Assembly: GCA_034008185.1 (NCBI GenBank)
Contig: CM067109.1
Span: 39,154,885-39,218,884, forward strand
Source of the DNA: Gorsachius magnificus
Taxonomy: Eukaryota > Chordata > Aves > Pelecaniformes > Ardeidae
DNA: 64,000 nt
Reading direction: 5' to 3'
The notes beneath the pieces are model-generated. The model did no database searches and was not told the origin of the DNA. It saw nothing but the letters and a program-made list of their open reading frames with translations. This document shows, in pieces, positions 36,023 through 48,198 of this stretch. Both the position numbers and the translations under genes were made by a program. The number at the start of each line of letters is the position of its first letter. Within the stretch, counting starts at the first letter, position 1.

Positions 36023-37810
36023 AGTATTTTAAAATTTTCACCTTTTCCAAACAGTTAATGCTCTATTTCTATAATGACTAGATGATGTCAGACTCATTCT
36101 TTAGTTCTGGGTTGGTTTTTTTTTCAAGCACATACTGAGAACTTATTTTCCCCTATTTTGGAAGGATCCAGTTACTTCTTCCAAATTTGATCATTTTATC
36201 AATATGCACTCAATTTAATTGATTTAAATTATATAGTTAAGTAATAAATGACAATTGAAAAAATTAACAGAGGGACAAAATTTTTTACTGCATTTTATCA
36301 GGCTATTCTCTGTACATTGTCATAGTTTTTGCTTTGGTACAAATACATTTGTTAAAAAATCATTAAAGTACTATAAATCCCTACTGTGGACACAAAATGT
36401 GTAAAATTATATTTAAAATTTTACCCTTTCTGTACCTAGAGAAGTAGTAACCATATTATATTGACACAGTTAAATGGTTCAATATTGTTGATGGACAAAA
36501 AGACAGATGCAAAGATGTTATTTGTTCTTAACCATTACTTGTATTAATTTCAGTAGAAGAGGAACCATATCACTTAACAGAAGCAGCCTTCTACTCAGTT
36601 TGGTTTAGTTCAGAACTAAAGATTAATTTTTTTTAACTTTTTTGCTCATCAGACTAATTGTCTCTTGCGTTTCTTCAAAGCTTGGGTTAGGAATCCATTA
36701 TTTTTATGGACCATCTGATGAAAATTCAGTTCTTGAAATAAGAAGTAATAAGAAAAAAATGTCAGAAAGATCAGCTTGGGAGAGAAAGGGAAATAAGGCC
36801 AATACCAACTAAAACTGAAACTAAAAAGACCACCAACTTTTCTGCAACAATTCAGTAGAAGGGCTGTGGATTTTATGTTAAGTGTACCCTTAAAGTCTGT
36901 CTTCTGTTTCCATTTCACCTGCAAGGGACCTAGTTCATACACTCAAGGATGGTTTAAAATGCACACCTAAGTATATAAGGACTATAAAAAAAAAAATATT
37001 TTCAGAGGTACACTTCTAATTAGAATGAAAATCTTAATGTCTATGAACTCTCACTCACTCTTCCTGAAGTCAATAGGGTTATTCCTGTGTTTAAAATCAT
37101 ACCTAAGCCTCTCTACTTTTTTGCTCCAGGCTTTATTTACTGAGGCATCACAGGCAATGAATGACAGAGACTGAGCTATAAACACACCACTGATGATTTT
37201 ATTTGACCCACTGTATTTAAAGGATTCAGCCATGACCCAACCCAGCGTTCCTTCTAATTTTCATAAACTTGTAAACTGTTTTGTACTAAACTGATCTTTA
37301 TTTTAAAGACAATATAGAAATAGCAACACAGAAGACATGATTTGCTAAAATGAATGCAAAGCTGTCCTCATGATTTCGAGGCTTCTCTGATAACTAACCA
37401 GTCCCAGGAATAAAGTGGGGAAGCACTGTTTTATTTACAGCACTGTTCAAGTAATTTTAGCCTTTGAGCAACCACCGTGTCTCAGCAGACTTAGTTCTGG
37501 CAGACCCCGTTGTGCAGTGTTACAGAGGACACTGCTGTTAGACAGATAGAAACTAGGTTTCCTAATCCTTATACAAAAGAATTTGCTGCCACCCAGGCCC
37601 AAACTTTGAGTCTTCTTTGCATGGCTTTGTCTCCTTTGATAAAGTCCAGGGAGTAAGTAGTAAAAGGCTAGACACACAAACTCACATGTTGTGAAGACTT
37701 AGGAACAAGGACATAAAAAATGCGTTAAGAACCACAGCTTCAAAAAAAAAAAGAAATGCAAATTCTATCAACATTCTGTACTTCAAAGGAGCCTTCTTCA
37801 TTTGTCTTTT
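36023..37810. other. AT-rich non-coding stretch
   Basis: No gene, RNA or repeat family is recognised. Confidence 0.6.
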
Positions 37811-38181
37811 AGAATCATAGAATCACCTCAGTTGGAAAAGACCTTTAAGATCATCGAGTCCAACCGTTAACCTAGCACTGCCATCCCACCACTAAACCAT
37901 GTCCCTAAGCACCTCATCTACCTTCTTTTAAATACCTCCAGGGATGAGGACTCCACCACCTCCCTGGGCAGCCCATTCCAGAGCCTGACAATGCTCTTGG
38001 TGAAGAAGTTTTTCCTAATGTCTAGCCTAAACCTGCCCTGGCGCAGCTTCAAGCCATTCCCCCTCGTCCTATCGTCCCTTACCAGGGAGAAGAGGCCGAC
38101 CCCCACCTCACTACAGCCTCCTTTCAGGCAGTTGTAGAGGGCGATCAGGTCTCCCCTCAGCCTCCTCTTCTCCAGACTAAA
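37811..38181 (-). mobile_element. CR1 LINE, 3' end copy
   Basis: The plus strand reads AGAATCATAGAATCA, then GTTGGAAAAGACCTTTAAGATCAT, the CCATCCCACCACTAAACCATG block, the TTTTAAATACCTCCAGGGATG block and ACCAGGGAGAAGAGG. This is the reverse complement of the CR1 C-terminus and 3' UTR. A 62-codon remnant frame (37918-38106, minus) still shows the conserved C-terminal CR1 segment. It is the same subfamily as the copy at 63505 and well preserved. Confidence 0.95.
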
Positions 38182-41100
38182 TGAATGTCTTTCTAACCTT
38201 TCAGGCAGTCACATCAGCTCATACACTGTATTTACTTGTGAAGCTGTTGTTTTCTCATATATAAAAATTTTGATTTATGTCATTACACATATTTCTAGTC
38301 CCACTGTGATTAGCATGCAAGTAAAGATAAACTCTTAGACTGAGGCACCAAGGATGCTAACAAACATGTATCCAATAATCCTTTTCATCTAATACACTTT
38401 TTCAAAGAAAGCTGAGAACATTATTAATCTGATCTCTTATCAGATACTGATAATGCCTGGCCTTCTGACAACTGTGGAAACAGGATTATAAAGATCTTAA
38501 CAGGAAGCCTATGATTCAGTTATTATGCCTGAAATCACACAGGGGAGAAATAGCTGTAAGAGGCAGCTTTCTGTCTAGGTTTAGACATTTTGCAAACTTT
38601 CAGCGTGTCCTAGATCAGAAGAAAAATGCCATCCCTTTCCCCAAGATCAGCCAAAATGTTTCACTACAGAGGAAGAAGTGTTTATCTGTCATAACACTCT
38701 TCTCCTTGACCCAGACACATGCATGCAACCTATCTGGTCTACTCTCTAAGTAGAAACAAATGTATGTGCTGTAAATGAATATAATTATTATTATGCATTA
38801 CACTCTTAAAAATAATATTGAGTGGGTGTCTCCCTTAGCTCCAAGCATGTAAATAAAAGAAGACAATATTCAGTAGATCAGAAGTGATTGCGAGTGTATT
38901 GGTGAAGAGGAACAACGCTAAAGTGCCTTAGCTCTTTTTATTAGCCTAACTCAGTGTTTCGTCCATGATGCCAGATATCTGAAATGATTCCATATATAAA
39001 GATGCCTCTTCTCACTGGTTCCCAGATCAAATATTAGCAGTATGCAACCAGAACACAATGCACTCTTTCTTTTCTCTGTCAATACAATTGGCAGGCTACC
39101 TAGTCATACATCTACCATTGGGTAAGTGTTCTCAAGGTCTGCTCAAAAAAAACAGATAAAGATAAATGATTCATGAGACCCTGACTCGTACTCTTTCCAT
39201 CTTAAATCAGAGGTGTAGCCTTTCACTCCCTATTATTACAAAACCCAGAACTACAAAGAGTTTTCTAAATTTTTGATAGCTGGTTTCCATACTAAAAATG
39301 TGGTACCTACAATAAATTTGTACTACATATATCCAAGGAGGCATGCGAGTATATTCTAAGTCCTTTTCTGTATTTACTAATATTTCACCGTCTCAACATC
39401 TTGATTCGCCAAAAGTGGAGAAGTAATACTGGAATATTACTGGAGTCAAAAAAGTAAATTCTGACAAAATATAACTGCTCTAATATTTCTGCATAGCATG
39501 ACAAAAATCAGTCAGCAGGTCCTATTTCTTTCCCAGAATAAAAATTAAGACAGATTATTTTATGTAATCTTCCCAGTGATTCAATATTCTCATTTGCTAG
39601 CCTACTTAGTCCTCTCTAGCTGTTGCTCATTTGAAAAACAATATTAATGCTTTTTTATTTACTTGGAAGCACATGATTAGATTCCTGTAATTCCTTTAGA
39701 ATTTTCCATTAAAATTGTAGCTGAATGTTTAAAGTGATTTGTAAGGCTCCGGTGTCCCACTGTTCACCACATAAAATTTAGTGGTAAATAAACTGCCTAG
39801 ATAATGAGTGACAACAAAAATGACATGTAATCCTTTAATACAAAAGAAATAATCATATCCAGAGGACAAAAAAAAATACTGTTTTACAAGTATATAGTTA
39901 TCAAAAATAGCTGTATCAGAATGGACAACTAGAGTAAATAAAGTTCAAATCCTATTTTTATTGTGAATGGATAAAAGATGCCTCTGGCTTACAAGATAGA
40001 AAGATATAAATACAAATGGAGGAAATTAAGAGCTACACTGACAAAGGGACTTAAATATTTCATTGTTTTGCAGTACCTAAACTCTCAGTTAAGTATCTGA
40101 GAACTTTGTACATCACCTGGTAATAGAAATGCATTGGAGTCTATGTTTTTACCTAGGCACACAGGCCAGCAGGCAAACTAAAGCATTTCGATTTCTGTGC
40201 CTGAGGCCACACTTGAGCCTAATCTTGCCTTATAACCACGTACAATGTTTGAACATGAAGTCTTCGTCTTAAGGACATTATGCTACAAGAAGTTTGGGCC
40301 TCTCTCACCCATAGGAGGACCCCAGAAGACACATAAGGTCTATTAGCATTCGTAGCCTGACTCCAAAAAGCCCTTATGAAATTGTGCTCAGGCAGCACTG
40401 AAACATAACCATTTTACAACTGGTGACATAGACTTTGAAAGCTTCCTTAACCACATGTACTAGGCCTGAGTATGACAATTGCAGAAGTCTGAGCAATTTG
40501 TAGAGACGTAGCTAAATTAGCTTGCAGGAAATACTAGGGAGAGCACCTCCAAGTCTTAGTCACCTTATCAATACCAAAACTGTTTCATTTTAAGGAATGG
40601 GTAAATCATTGTTGCCACATAATAACTAGTGTTTCTCAATTCTGTTTTAACTACTCTCCTGATGAGTAGTAACTGAAATCCTACAAAAATCACCCAGAAA
40701 AAGAAAGAGATCTATGTAAGATTACTGATGCTCACATCATCTTTACTACTTATTTGCACTTGCTCTAAGGTATAACTTGTTAAATCTTATTTTGAAAAGG
40801 TCTGCAGGGTATGGTCCTTCAGAAAAGAGATGTGTTGCCACTCCCAGTTTAAGAAGACATCCCTTGCCTCAGAAGTGAGCAGCTTGCTGCTGTCAGGCTG
40901 GAGACAGCTTGCACGCATCCATGCTGGGCTACAGAAACCAGGAAACCTTGTGGGCAGCATTTTCAGTAACTTACGTGCTGCCAGGAAAGAGAGGATAAAT
41001 GAATAGTGATTTGAAAGATATGCTTTGGGTTCAGGTACTCTAGTCCTTTTGCTGCTTTAGGCCTAATAACCAGCTCAAAAACAGTTTTGTGAAACAACCA

Positions 41101-41217
41101 CCATCCATATAAAGTCAGAGTAACAGCTTTTATAAATATGAAAGCATAGCTTGTCATTTCATCTACTCTACAGAGCAAGCTCATCCTGCTGAGTGGGTTA
41201 ACCTCGATCAACAGGAA
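38182..41217. other. AT-rich non-coding stretch
   Basis: No gene, RNA or repeat family is recognised. Confidence 0.6.
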
Positions 41218-42337
41218 TGCATTGGGTTTCTGCGGCAAGGTTTTGGTAGCAGGGGGGGCAGGGGGGAACTACAGAGGTGGCTCCTTTGAGAAGCTGCCAG
41301 AATTTTCCCCATGTCTGGTAGAGCCAATGCCACCAGCTCCAAGACGGACGCACTGCTGGCCAAGGCTTGAGCACATCAGCGACAAAGGTAGTGCCTCTGG
41401 GATAACGTATTTAAGAATGGGGAAAAAAAAAATCCCTGCACATTTGCAGCAGGAGAGGGGAGTGAGACTATGTGAGAGGAGCAGCCCTGCAGCCCCCCAG
41501 GTCAGTGCAGCAGGAGGGCAGGAGGTGGTCCAGGCGCCGGAGCAGAGATTCCCCCGCAGCCCCAGGTGCAGCTCCTGGTGGGGCAGGCTGTGCCCCTGCA
41601 GCCCAGGGAGGCCCATGGGGGAGCAGATCCCCACCTGCAGCCTCACGCCAGAGCAGGGGGGTGCCCAAAGGAGGCTGTGACCCTTTGGGAAGCCAATGCT
41701 GGACAGGCTCCTGGCAGGACCTGTGAACCTGTGGGGGAAAGGAGCCCAAGCTGGAGCAGGTTTGCTGGCAGGGCTGGTGACCCTGCGGGGACCCACACTG
41801 AAGCAGTCTGCTCCTGAAGGATTCCCTGTGGGAAGGAGGGACCCATGATGGAGCAGTTAATAAAGAACTGCAGCCCGTGGGAAGGACTCATGCTGGAGAA
41901 GTTTGTGGAGGACTGTCTGCCGTGGGCGGGACCCCACACTGGAGCAGGGGCAGTGTGAGGAATCATTGCCCTGAGGACAAAGGAGCAGCAGAGACAGCGT
42001 GTGATGAACTGATCCCAACCCCCATTCCCCAGGGAGAAGGTAGAGAAAATTGGGATTGAAATTGAGCCTGGGAAGAAGGGAGGAGTTGAGGGAAGGTGTT
42101 TTAAAATTTAGATTTTATTTCTCATTACCTTACTATGATTTGATGGACAATAAATAAAACTAATTTCCCCAAGTTGAATCTGTTTTGCCTGTAATGATAA
42201 TTGCTGAATAAACTCTCCCTGTCCTTATCTCTACCCATGAGGATTTTTTTCCCATCTCATTTTCTCCCCCTGTTGAGGAGGGGAGTGATAATGAGGTTTT
42301 GAGGCCCCTGGTGTCCAGCCAAGGTCAACCCACCACA
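41218..42337 (+). mobile_element. GC-rich solo LTR, long family, copy 1
   Basis: This is an LTR of about 1120 bp on the plus strand, from TGCATTGGGTTTCTGCGGC to CAACCCACCACA. It is related along its length to the copy at 47146. It has a TATTTAAGA TATA-like element at 41408-41416, a GC-rich middle (about 41470-41960) built from degenerate units of the type GTGGGAAGGACCC..GCTGGAGCAG, and AATAAATAAA poly(A) signals at 42149-42158. Flanks read AGGAA on the left and GGATT on the right, an imperfect pair, so the target duplication has mutated or the ends are off by a base. Large open frames on both strands here come from the GC-rich, stop-poor repeats and are not genes. Confidence 0.92.
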
Positions 42338-42985
42338 GGATTGTAAACAGTATTGAATACCTAAATTCCTCTGAATACTTTGGAGAAAAAATTTCCAGCT
42401 GGGTTTTAAGGTGAAGCACAAAATGTCCTCTACAAATGACTAAAATCTAGCTCTTCCTTACAGAGTGACATATTTCTCTTCTCAGTAAAATGTCTCTATT
42501 CTTGAAGGTGAAAGATACACAGGTTAAAAATGGAGGTTTCTTTGTAGAAGATTTCTTTTAAATAGTGACATACAATTATTAAAACCACATCCACTTAAAT
42601 AGCTCATACAATATTAGTTTTAAGCTGAAAGAGTGGCAGTAAAACATATGCGTGTTCCTCAAAGAGATATTTAGCATCTTCTCTTTAGGCACGTGTAAAA
42701 TATGTCCAAAATAAGGACAGCTTTTCAATAATGTATGGTAATCACCATATAGGTATGTCAAGAAAGGAGTCTCGAGTCCAAGGGTCAAAAACATTTATTA
42801 TTTCATTTTCATCAGCTTGGAAGGACATATTCTGCCCCTCATTTGAAGTTCCAATGTCAAAAGAGGTGAGGTAAGAATAAAAGGCACATCAAGCAATTGT
42901 TTAACAATTTTGAGGGAGGGAAAAATTGAGACATCTAAGGATTCCCCACTGCATATGTATTCCACCCTGTGCCAAAGCTGAGCAG
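42338..42985. other. AT-rich spacer between two LTRs
   Basis: No retroviral internal sequence and no gene is recognised between the two neighbouring LTRs. Confidence 0.6.
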
Positions 42986-42991
42986 TCACCT

Positions 42992-43579
42992 TGTCACCGA
43001 AATCGGGAAGAATAAACCTCGTAACACCAATGTAGTGTTAAAAGGCAGGCATTCTTTATTCATGGCACCGGATGCATGGGAGATCGCTCCACCTAACGTG
43101 CATACCTGATGCCTGTTTCAGTCAGGTTGTATAAATCAAATATATACATATTCATTACATTCCTACATAATCAATAACATTCTCTCTAGTGATTGGTACA
43201 AATTCTCTCACTTCCTATGTAAATTACTGCGTAAACTCAGTTGTTCACTTCTATTGTTCTCTTTTGAGTAGGTGGTATCATTTGGGTAGGTGGTCAATGA
43301 GTCAGTGGTCGCGATCTCCCCCTGCTGGAATTACCTTTTACTTACTCAGCTCTCAGTCTTGGCAGTCTTAGCCAACTTTCTCAGTCAAAATTACCTTCCA
43401 TCTTCTTCTTTTGACAGGAGCACATTGTCTATAGTTTCAGCTACCTTAAAACTACAGACCATAGACATGATATACTATATTCATTGTTCCTGGACTTAGT
43501 GTTCAGTTAGGTAGGGCTGTACAGAAGAGGACATAGCAGCATTTGTGGTTGCATTTTGTAGTTAACTGATTGGATCCCA
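42992..43579 (-). mobile_element. Solo LTR, ERVK-like, with 6-bp target duplication
   Basis: This is a 588-bp LTR read on the minus strand. On the plus strand its edge starts TGTCACCGAAATCGGG and it ends TTGGATCCCA. Exact 6-bp repeats TCACCT at 42986-42991 and 43580-43585 define both ends. On the minus strand an AATAAA signal lies at 43055-43060, with a short R/U5 ending CCCGATTTCGGTGACA. A TATA-like stretch lies near 43128-43140. A 6-bp duplication is typical of avian class II (alpha/beta-like, ERVK) integration. The left part is clearly LTR-like; the right limit relies mainly on the target duplication. Confidence 0.85.
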
Positions 43580-45514
43580 TCACCTCAACGCTGAAAACTA
43601 AGATACATAACAATTTCATCATTATTTTGATTAAAACCTTACCATGATGGAGCTGATGGAAATGCATTCCAGTGACCATGCTGCTGAACAGGTTTTGGAC
43701 AAAGTGTTCCTCTGCCTCCCATAAATAACAGTTCCTCCCGCCCAACTAGGATACTCACAACTGGTGAGGAAAGACAGATTTATCTAAAACACATACAAAA
43801 CCATAGATATCAAAGTTATCACTTAAAAAACAAACCAAAAATACCCCAAAAATTCAATTTTCAAGAAGCAAAATGACCAACAGGTGTTACTTCCATTTTA
43901 TATGGTTCATACCAAGCTCAAGTCAAGGTCACTCTGTTAAGGTAGCAAGTTGAAGACCACCAGTGTAATGTGGGTTGCTGTTATATCCATTAGAACCTCC
44001 ACATTTTTCATAGCAGTTAAAAAGATAATATAATGTTATAATTCACAGACACCATTGTTCAAAGTTTTCTGAAACATCAGTAAAATGTCATTAAAACAGA
44101 CTAATGTACCATTACCTAGATTTGGAACACCAAAAAAAAGAATACTGTCCTCATTTCCTGAGGCATGTTCATTAATAATGTTTTCCTAAAGGATACTTTG
44201 AAAAGCATTCCAACTACTGAACCCACATTTGGGATATCTGTGGAGCTTTTGGGGGTAAAGGCCTGATTGTCAAATGGTCTTTTCTGTTTTTTTAAAATCT
44301 ACAAGTGCAAAATCTGTAACTTACTTCATTAGTTACTTTTCAATGAGCATTATTATACTATAAGGAAATATTAAGAAATTTGTTTCCGCATATGGCAAAA
44401 CAGGCTCTTACATTAAATATTCATATATTACTGAGTAATGGAGAGGTGACACGGTTCCCCAGAACTCATTAGTGGAGTTCTGGCATTACACCACATATTC
44501 ACATGAATTTATATTTTTGGTTACTATAAAACAATATCTAAATGGAGAAAATGTTAGTTGTTGTCTCAGAAGTAGCACCTTCAGGAAATAAAAAAGGCCC
44601 AAAATGTTCCACAAACATACTACAAAAATCACAAACTGATCAATTCTTGGAAAAAGTGAGATGCTGTATCATATAGAAATCATCATCTAGCTAATCATAG
44701 AGAAATACAGTCATAGTCTCCTCCACTAATATTGCTGACATAGCTGGTACCTCTTGTATCTGTGGAGTTCACAAACTTAATAAAACCTGAGTTGAACAGG
44801 TTAATTACCACTAATGTACACAAGCCCAGTTTCAAGTTTTCAGAGGGGGAAAAAATATGCAATTAGTAGGCAACCAATTTCAATAACACCTAATCTTTCC
44901 TAGCTGTGTAGAAATTTCAAGCTGGTATGATCTAGTTTCACGGGCACTAGTTGTAGAGAGAAAATGAAATGTCAATTACAGTAATATTGATAGCAATATG
45001 GGATCAAACAGAAATGTAGTCTACCATGAGATTCAAATGGCTTAAATTGCTAACAATTACAAAGAAAACTAGATAATTTAAATTCTTTCTTTCCTGACTT
45101 CCCTTTCAGGCCCTGCAGTAAATGGCCAAAAAGCCATTAAACTCAAACACCAGTGGCACTCAAGCACATGAAACCACGTCTGACCAGAAAAACAGGAATT
45201 CAAAGCAAAATGAAAGCAGGACCTTTCTAGAAATATCTGTGAGGAAACCAGAGAGTCACAGCTCTGGAGAAGTTAATCACCAGTTGATCAGACAGCTACA
45301 CACTTAGCTGAGTGTCTTAATACAAATTCCATTCCTGTCTGACTGTCTAAATTACACAGTCTGCAAAAGTGTCTAATGTGTGAGCCAAATTAATTTTCTG
45401 ATTTAAAAACTGCTCTTCTAAAACACAATATCCTTGATCAGTTTTTTCTAAACCTTCATCTGAAATCTCTACTGGGACACGTCTCACCAAATCTTCTACT
45501 GAAATAATACATTC

Positions 45515-45547
45515 CAAGCAAATGACTGTTTGATATAAATACCAAGC
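45515..45547. repeat. 33-bp direct repeat, copy 1
   Basis: The unit starts CAAGCAAATGACTGTTTGAT and ends AATACCAAGC. An identical copy lies 203 bp downstream at 45718-45750. Flanks of the two copies differ. Confidence 0.95.
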
Positions 45548-45717
45548 TTTTTGTTAAAAAAACCCTGCAAGACTGAACTAGCACATGTTGGCTTACATGC
45601 CTGCATTAGTGATGCGAAAAGAAGAATCAAAATAACCGACTAAAAGCAGAGGAAACTTTTATAAAAATTCATTTGTAGGGAAAGTTCACCTTTCAGAGTA
45701 GCACTGTGTAGAAATAT

Positions 45718-45750
45718 CAAGCAAATGACTGTTTGATATAAATACCAAGC
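45718..45750. repeat. 33-bp direct repeat, copy 2
   Basis: Identical to 45515-45547 over all 33 bases, in the same orientation. The sequence between the copies is unrelated to either. Confidence 0.95.
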
Positions 45751-47145
45751 CATGTTAGGAAATTCTCTCACAGTGTGTCTGTGATGAAGAAATTGCATTG
45801 ATATGAATAAGTATGTTGCTTTAACTATCCATTTTAAGATGTGCCTCTAACAGCTAACTTCCGTGCTAGAGGAGATAAAGGCTCTTTTACCTCTCATTTA
45901 AACTAATGCTGATTTAACTATTTCTCCTCATCTAGGTTTGATTTTAAAACCACATTCTCCAGTAAATTCTGTCTGAAATAATTGTGACAGTTTATGACCT
46001 GATTCTTCTCCTAGAGGGACTAATGAAATGAGAGTCAGTCATCATAGGGTTTGGGGAATAAAGATGATGAATAGGCATTTCTGAACAGAGTGGAGTCACT
46101 TGTATTTTTCAACATCTATTTTATAATCCACAGGGAGAAATTATTCTAGCTTAAGTATCTAAAATTTTTGAAGCACAAGTAGTGGGGCAAAGGATTGATA
46201 CACTGTGTAAGAAAATAAAATAATCATGGCCTGTGCCACACAGCAGCTATCTAGAAGACAGAAAAGCCCCTGAGCAAACTAATAAATTAGGAGGTGGCTG
46301 CTACTGGCTAGAGCACTCTCTGGCAATTAAATACTGTCAGGGATGGTCTTTAAAAGAGTTTATGAGTATTTTTTTCAGTTTAATTTTCATAGGCTATCCT
46401 AACAAGAGAAATTTTGTGTTAATTTTTTTTTTCCAACTTAATCAAGACCAGAATCAGTTTTCCATTGAAGACTGCTTTTTCAGTATTAAGTATCAAAATA
46501 GATAAAATTTCACAGTATGACTAATTCCTATTAATTTTAGTCCAATATTTTTAAATGGTTTCCATTAATATCTCAAAGTTGAATGAAAAAACCAAACATG
46601 TAAATACATGTGGTTTGTTCACAAGACTCAGAGAGGCAGAGAGAAGGGAAAATCCAACTTCTCATAGAAAATATGAGCTAGAAGTTTAAAGTTTTAACAA
46701 GTTAGCAGAGCAATACAAACAACGTGGTGGAGACTATAAAAAGTGTTACACAGAAAATATGGCAAACTGGCAAAAATGAAATAAATATACATTGACTTGA
46801 CTAACTATAGCTTTTCTGAACACTACTGAAGAGGAGGGATTTATTTTTTGAGTACTACCCCTGAGAAATCTGGAAATCTTAAAGCAGCAAAATGTAAGAA
46901 GGTCTGACTGCTGAAATCTCATTTTTTTCCAAGAAAATGGAGAAATGTGAATAGTAGAACATTGATACTAAATAATAAAGAGCAAAGCCTTTTAGTTATA
47001 ACATAAGGAAACACTCATGTTTTCTGTTTCTCATGCACAGAAGACATAATGAATATATCTGTTAAACACTGCTGAAGAAAAGCGAACTCCATTATTAGAA
47101 ATCAACAGATGCTGTTCTTATCTACCATGGTTATAAAAGATACAG

Positions 47146-48193
47146 TGTATTTGGTTTCTGTGGCAAGGTCTTGGTAGTGGGGGGGCTACAGGGGTGGCTT
47201 CTGTGAGAAGCTGCTAGAAGTATTCCCTGTGTCCGCTGCTGGCCAAGGCCAAGCCAATCAGCAACAGTGGAAGCGCCTCTGTGATAACATATTTAAGAAG
47301 GGAAAAAAAACCCATCTGCGGCTCAGTAGCCAGAGAGAGAAGAGAAGTGAGAGGATGTGAGAGAAAACAGCCCTGCTGACGCCAAGGTCAGTGAAGAAGG
47401 AGGGGGGGGGCCCGGCCGGGCCCCCCCGGGTGAACCCCCTGAGCAGATCTCCACCTGTAGCCCGTGGAGGACCCCACACCGGAGCGGGTGGATGCCTGAA
47501 GGGAGGAGGCTGTGATCCCGTGGGAAGCCTGCACCAGATCAGGTTCCTGGCAAGCCATTGCGGACCTGTGGGGGGAGGAGCCCACGCCGAAGCAGGTTTG
47601 CCGGTAGAACTTGTGACCCCGCAGGGGACCCAACGCTGGAGCAGTCTGCTCCTGAGGGACTGCACCCCGTGGAAATTATGGACCCATGCTGGAGCAGTTC
47701 ATGGAGAACTGTAGCCCGTGGGAAGGACTCAGGTTGGAGAAGTTCGTGGAGGACTGTCTCCCGTGAGTGGGACCCCACGCATGAGCAGGGGAAGAGTCCT
47801 CTCCCTAGGAAGAAGAAGCGGCAGAGATGACATGTGATGAACTGACCTCAACCCTCATTCCCATCCCCCTGCACCTCTGGGGCGGAGTAGGTAGAGAAGC
47901 TGGGAGTGAAGTTGAGCCCAGAAAGAAAGGAGGGGTGGGGGGAAAGGTTTTTAAGATCTAGCAGTTTTTCTCCTCTCCTTCTCTGATTTTGATTGATTGA
48001 TAATAAATTAATTATTTCTTTCAAGTGGAGTCTGTTTTGCCCATGATGGTAACTGATAAAATGATCTCTCCCTGTCTTTATCTCGACCCACGAGCCCTTT
48101 TGATTTACTTTTTCTCTCCTCTGTCTGGTTAGAGGGGAGTGATAGAGCGGCTTTGGTGGGCCCCTGGTGTCCAGCCAGGGTTAAACCACGACA
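47146..48193 (+). mobile_element. GC-rich solo LTR, long family, copy 2
   Basis: This is a 1048-bp LTR on the plus strand, from TGTATTTGGTTTCTGTGGC to TTAAACCACGACA. It is bounded by exact 5-bp repeats TACAG at 47141-47145 and 48194-48198. A TATTTAAG element is at 47290-47297 and an AATAAA signal at 48002-48007. The middle (about 47400-47790) consists of degenerate GC-rich units ending GCTGGAGCAG. It carries an exact 24-bp G/C-only palindrome (47404-47427) absent from copy 1. Having its own target duplication, it is a separate insertion and not the partner LTR of 41218. Open frames on both strands inside it are not genes. Confidence 0.95.
47404..47427. repeat. 24-bp perfect G/C palindrome
   Basis: Seven G, CCC, GG, then the exact reverse complement: twelve-base arms with no loop. 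It lies in the LTR where copy 1 has ordinary purine-rich sequence. Such a tract is prone to replication slippage and to sequencing error. Confidence 0.9.
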
Positions 48194-48198
48194 TACAG

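Larger units (their letters stand above)
43586..47140. other. AT-rich non-coding stretch with a local duplication
   Basis: This lies between two same-orientation LTRs but contains no retroviral coding remains. The notable content is the exact 33-bp direct repeat at 45515/45718. No gene is recognised. Confidence 0.6.

Noticed and set aside
41222..42059. Several long open frames on both strands (up to 175 codons)
   Set aside because: They lie wholly in the GC-rich middle of a solo LTR. Stop-poor degenerate repeats open several frames at once on both strands, as they also do in the sister copy at 47146.
47258..47830. Overlapping frames up to 135 codons on both strands
   Set aside because: Same cause: GC-rich repeats of the LTR with exact TACAG target duplications.
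41218..48193. A complete provirus with two LTRs
   Set aside because: No gag, pol or env remains between the LTRs, an unrelated LTR sits in between, and the right copy has its own target duplication.
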